This document shows, in pieces, positions 43,070-43,222 of a stretch of 43,222 nt of DNA. The DNA is taken from positions 1 through 43,222 of the forward strand of contig CANGFT010000038.1 in NCBI GenBank assembly GCA_947453205.1, in the 5' to 3' direction. Each line of letters begins with the position of its first letter. Position 1 is the first letter of the stretch. The notes under the pieces are model-generated. The model saw only the letters and a list, made by a program, of their open reading frames with translations, had not been told where the DNA came from and did no database searches. The stretch comes from Beijerinckiaceae bacterium (GTDB taxonomy: Bacteria; Pseudomonadota; Alphaproteobacteria; Rhizobiales; Beijerinckiaceae). Made by a program: the position numbers and the translations under genes.

Positions 43070-43222
43070 TGTTTAGACCGGACACATAGTGGACAGGCGT
43101 TCGCAGACATAGTGGACACTTTTCCGATCTCAGAAAGAGGAGATCGGGATGCCGTTTCAGGGGGTGTCTGCGATGGATTTGAAGATCGAGTTCGTTTGTC
43201 TGGCGGGGGCTGAAGGGGCGAA
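43070..43222 (+). mobile_element. Left end of an IS481-type insertion sequence (cut by window edge)
   Basis: The end starts at about TGTTTAGACCGGACACATAG (43070), followed by two direct copies of ACATAGTGGACA (43084-43095 and 43107-43118), a common pattern in IS481-family ends. The transposase start follows at 43149. The right end, target duplication and any partner are outside the window, so activity cannot be judged. Confidence 0.7.
43149..43222 (+). CDS. IS481-type transposase, N-terminal fragment (cut by window edge)
   Basis: About 24 residues (MPFQGVSAMDLKIEFVCLAG, then AEGA) read from ATG 43149, behind AGAGGAGATC. IS481-family transposases commonly begin with MP-F/W-x-x-VS-x-MD followed by a helix-turn-helix, which fits. 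The rest lies past the edge. The gene reads away from arsC. Confidence 0.65.
   Translation, partial: MPFQGVSAMDLKIEFVCLAGAEGA

Overview
The window reads as GC-rich chromosome from an alphaproteobacterium, most likely of the order Hyphomicrobiales (Rhizobiales). Pointers are an rcdA-type gene (DUF1465) beside a DUF1192 gene next to rpmE, the DUF4164-zapA pair, a 6S RNA-like locus directly before the 5-formyltetrahydrofolate cyclo-ligase gene, tolQRAB, and a tkt-gap-pgk-fba block. No tRNA, rRNA or CRISPR array was seen, and no gene-free stretch exceeds 300 bases.

Layout. 1-1547: a cut-off cupin gene and a divergent amidohydrolase gene. 1598-5368: minus-strand MFS transporter, ruvA, ruvB and ybgC, plus a small secreted protein. 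5581-9319: tolQ-tolR-tolA-tolB, with no pal after tolB. 9320-17797: a small-molecule/aromatic catabolism cluster holding a Cro/C1-type regulator, an alpha/beta hydrolase, a flavin-dependent oxidoreductase broken by one in-frame TGA, two FAD monooxygenases, a class II aldolase-type enzyme and two periplasmic binding proteins without permease genes. A perfect FNR/FixK box lies between the monooxygenase genes, spaced as in a class II activated promoter of the minus-strand one.

17825-22883: minus-strand operons with a GNAT acetyltransferase, a MotA/MotB-like (ExbB plus OmpA-domain) pair, an inositol-phosphatase-family gene, a Sel1-repeat protein and a thiamine-phosphate-synthase-like protein. 23055-24272: an isolated P-loop ATPase gene behind a nested AT-rich palindrome. 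24311-29690: fba, pgk, gap and tkt. 29937-30644: DUF4164 and zapA. 30666-31756: a small AT-rich island of unknown genes. 31884-34169: an orphan Bug-type binding protein and a lytic transglycosylase. About 34215-34390: 6S RNA candidate, then fthC and a ymdB-type phosphoesterase gene.

35911-37086: a second ATPase of the same family as that at 23055, again placed between housekeeping genes and again behind an AT-rich palindrome. 37156-42494: yebC, 35-bp repeats carrying a terminator hairpin, an ABC exporter, rpmE, rcdA, DUF1192 and glmM. 42669-43022: arsC. From about 43070 the left end of an IS481-type insertion sequence runs off the window.

The strongest leads are the two paralogous ATPase genes with operator-like palindromes, the FNR/FixK-type promoter in the catabolic cluster, the in-frame TGA at a conserved Trp position, the unlinked stator-like pair and the AT-rich insertion separating zapA from the 6S RNA. 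All functions are inferred by reading the sequence; no database search was run.
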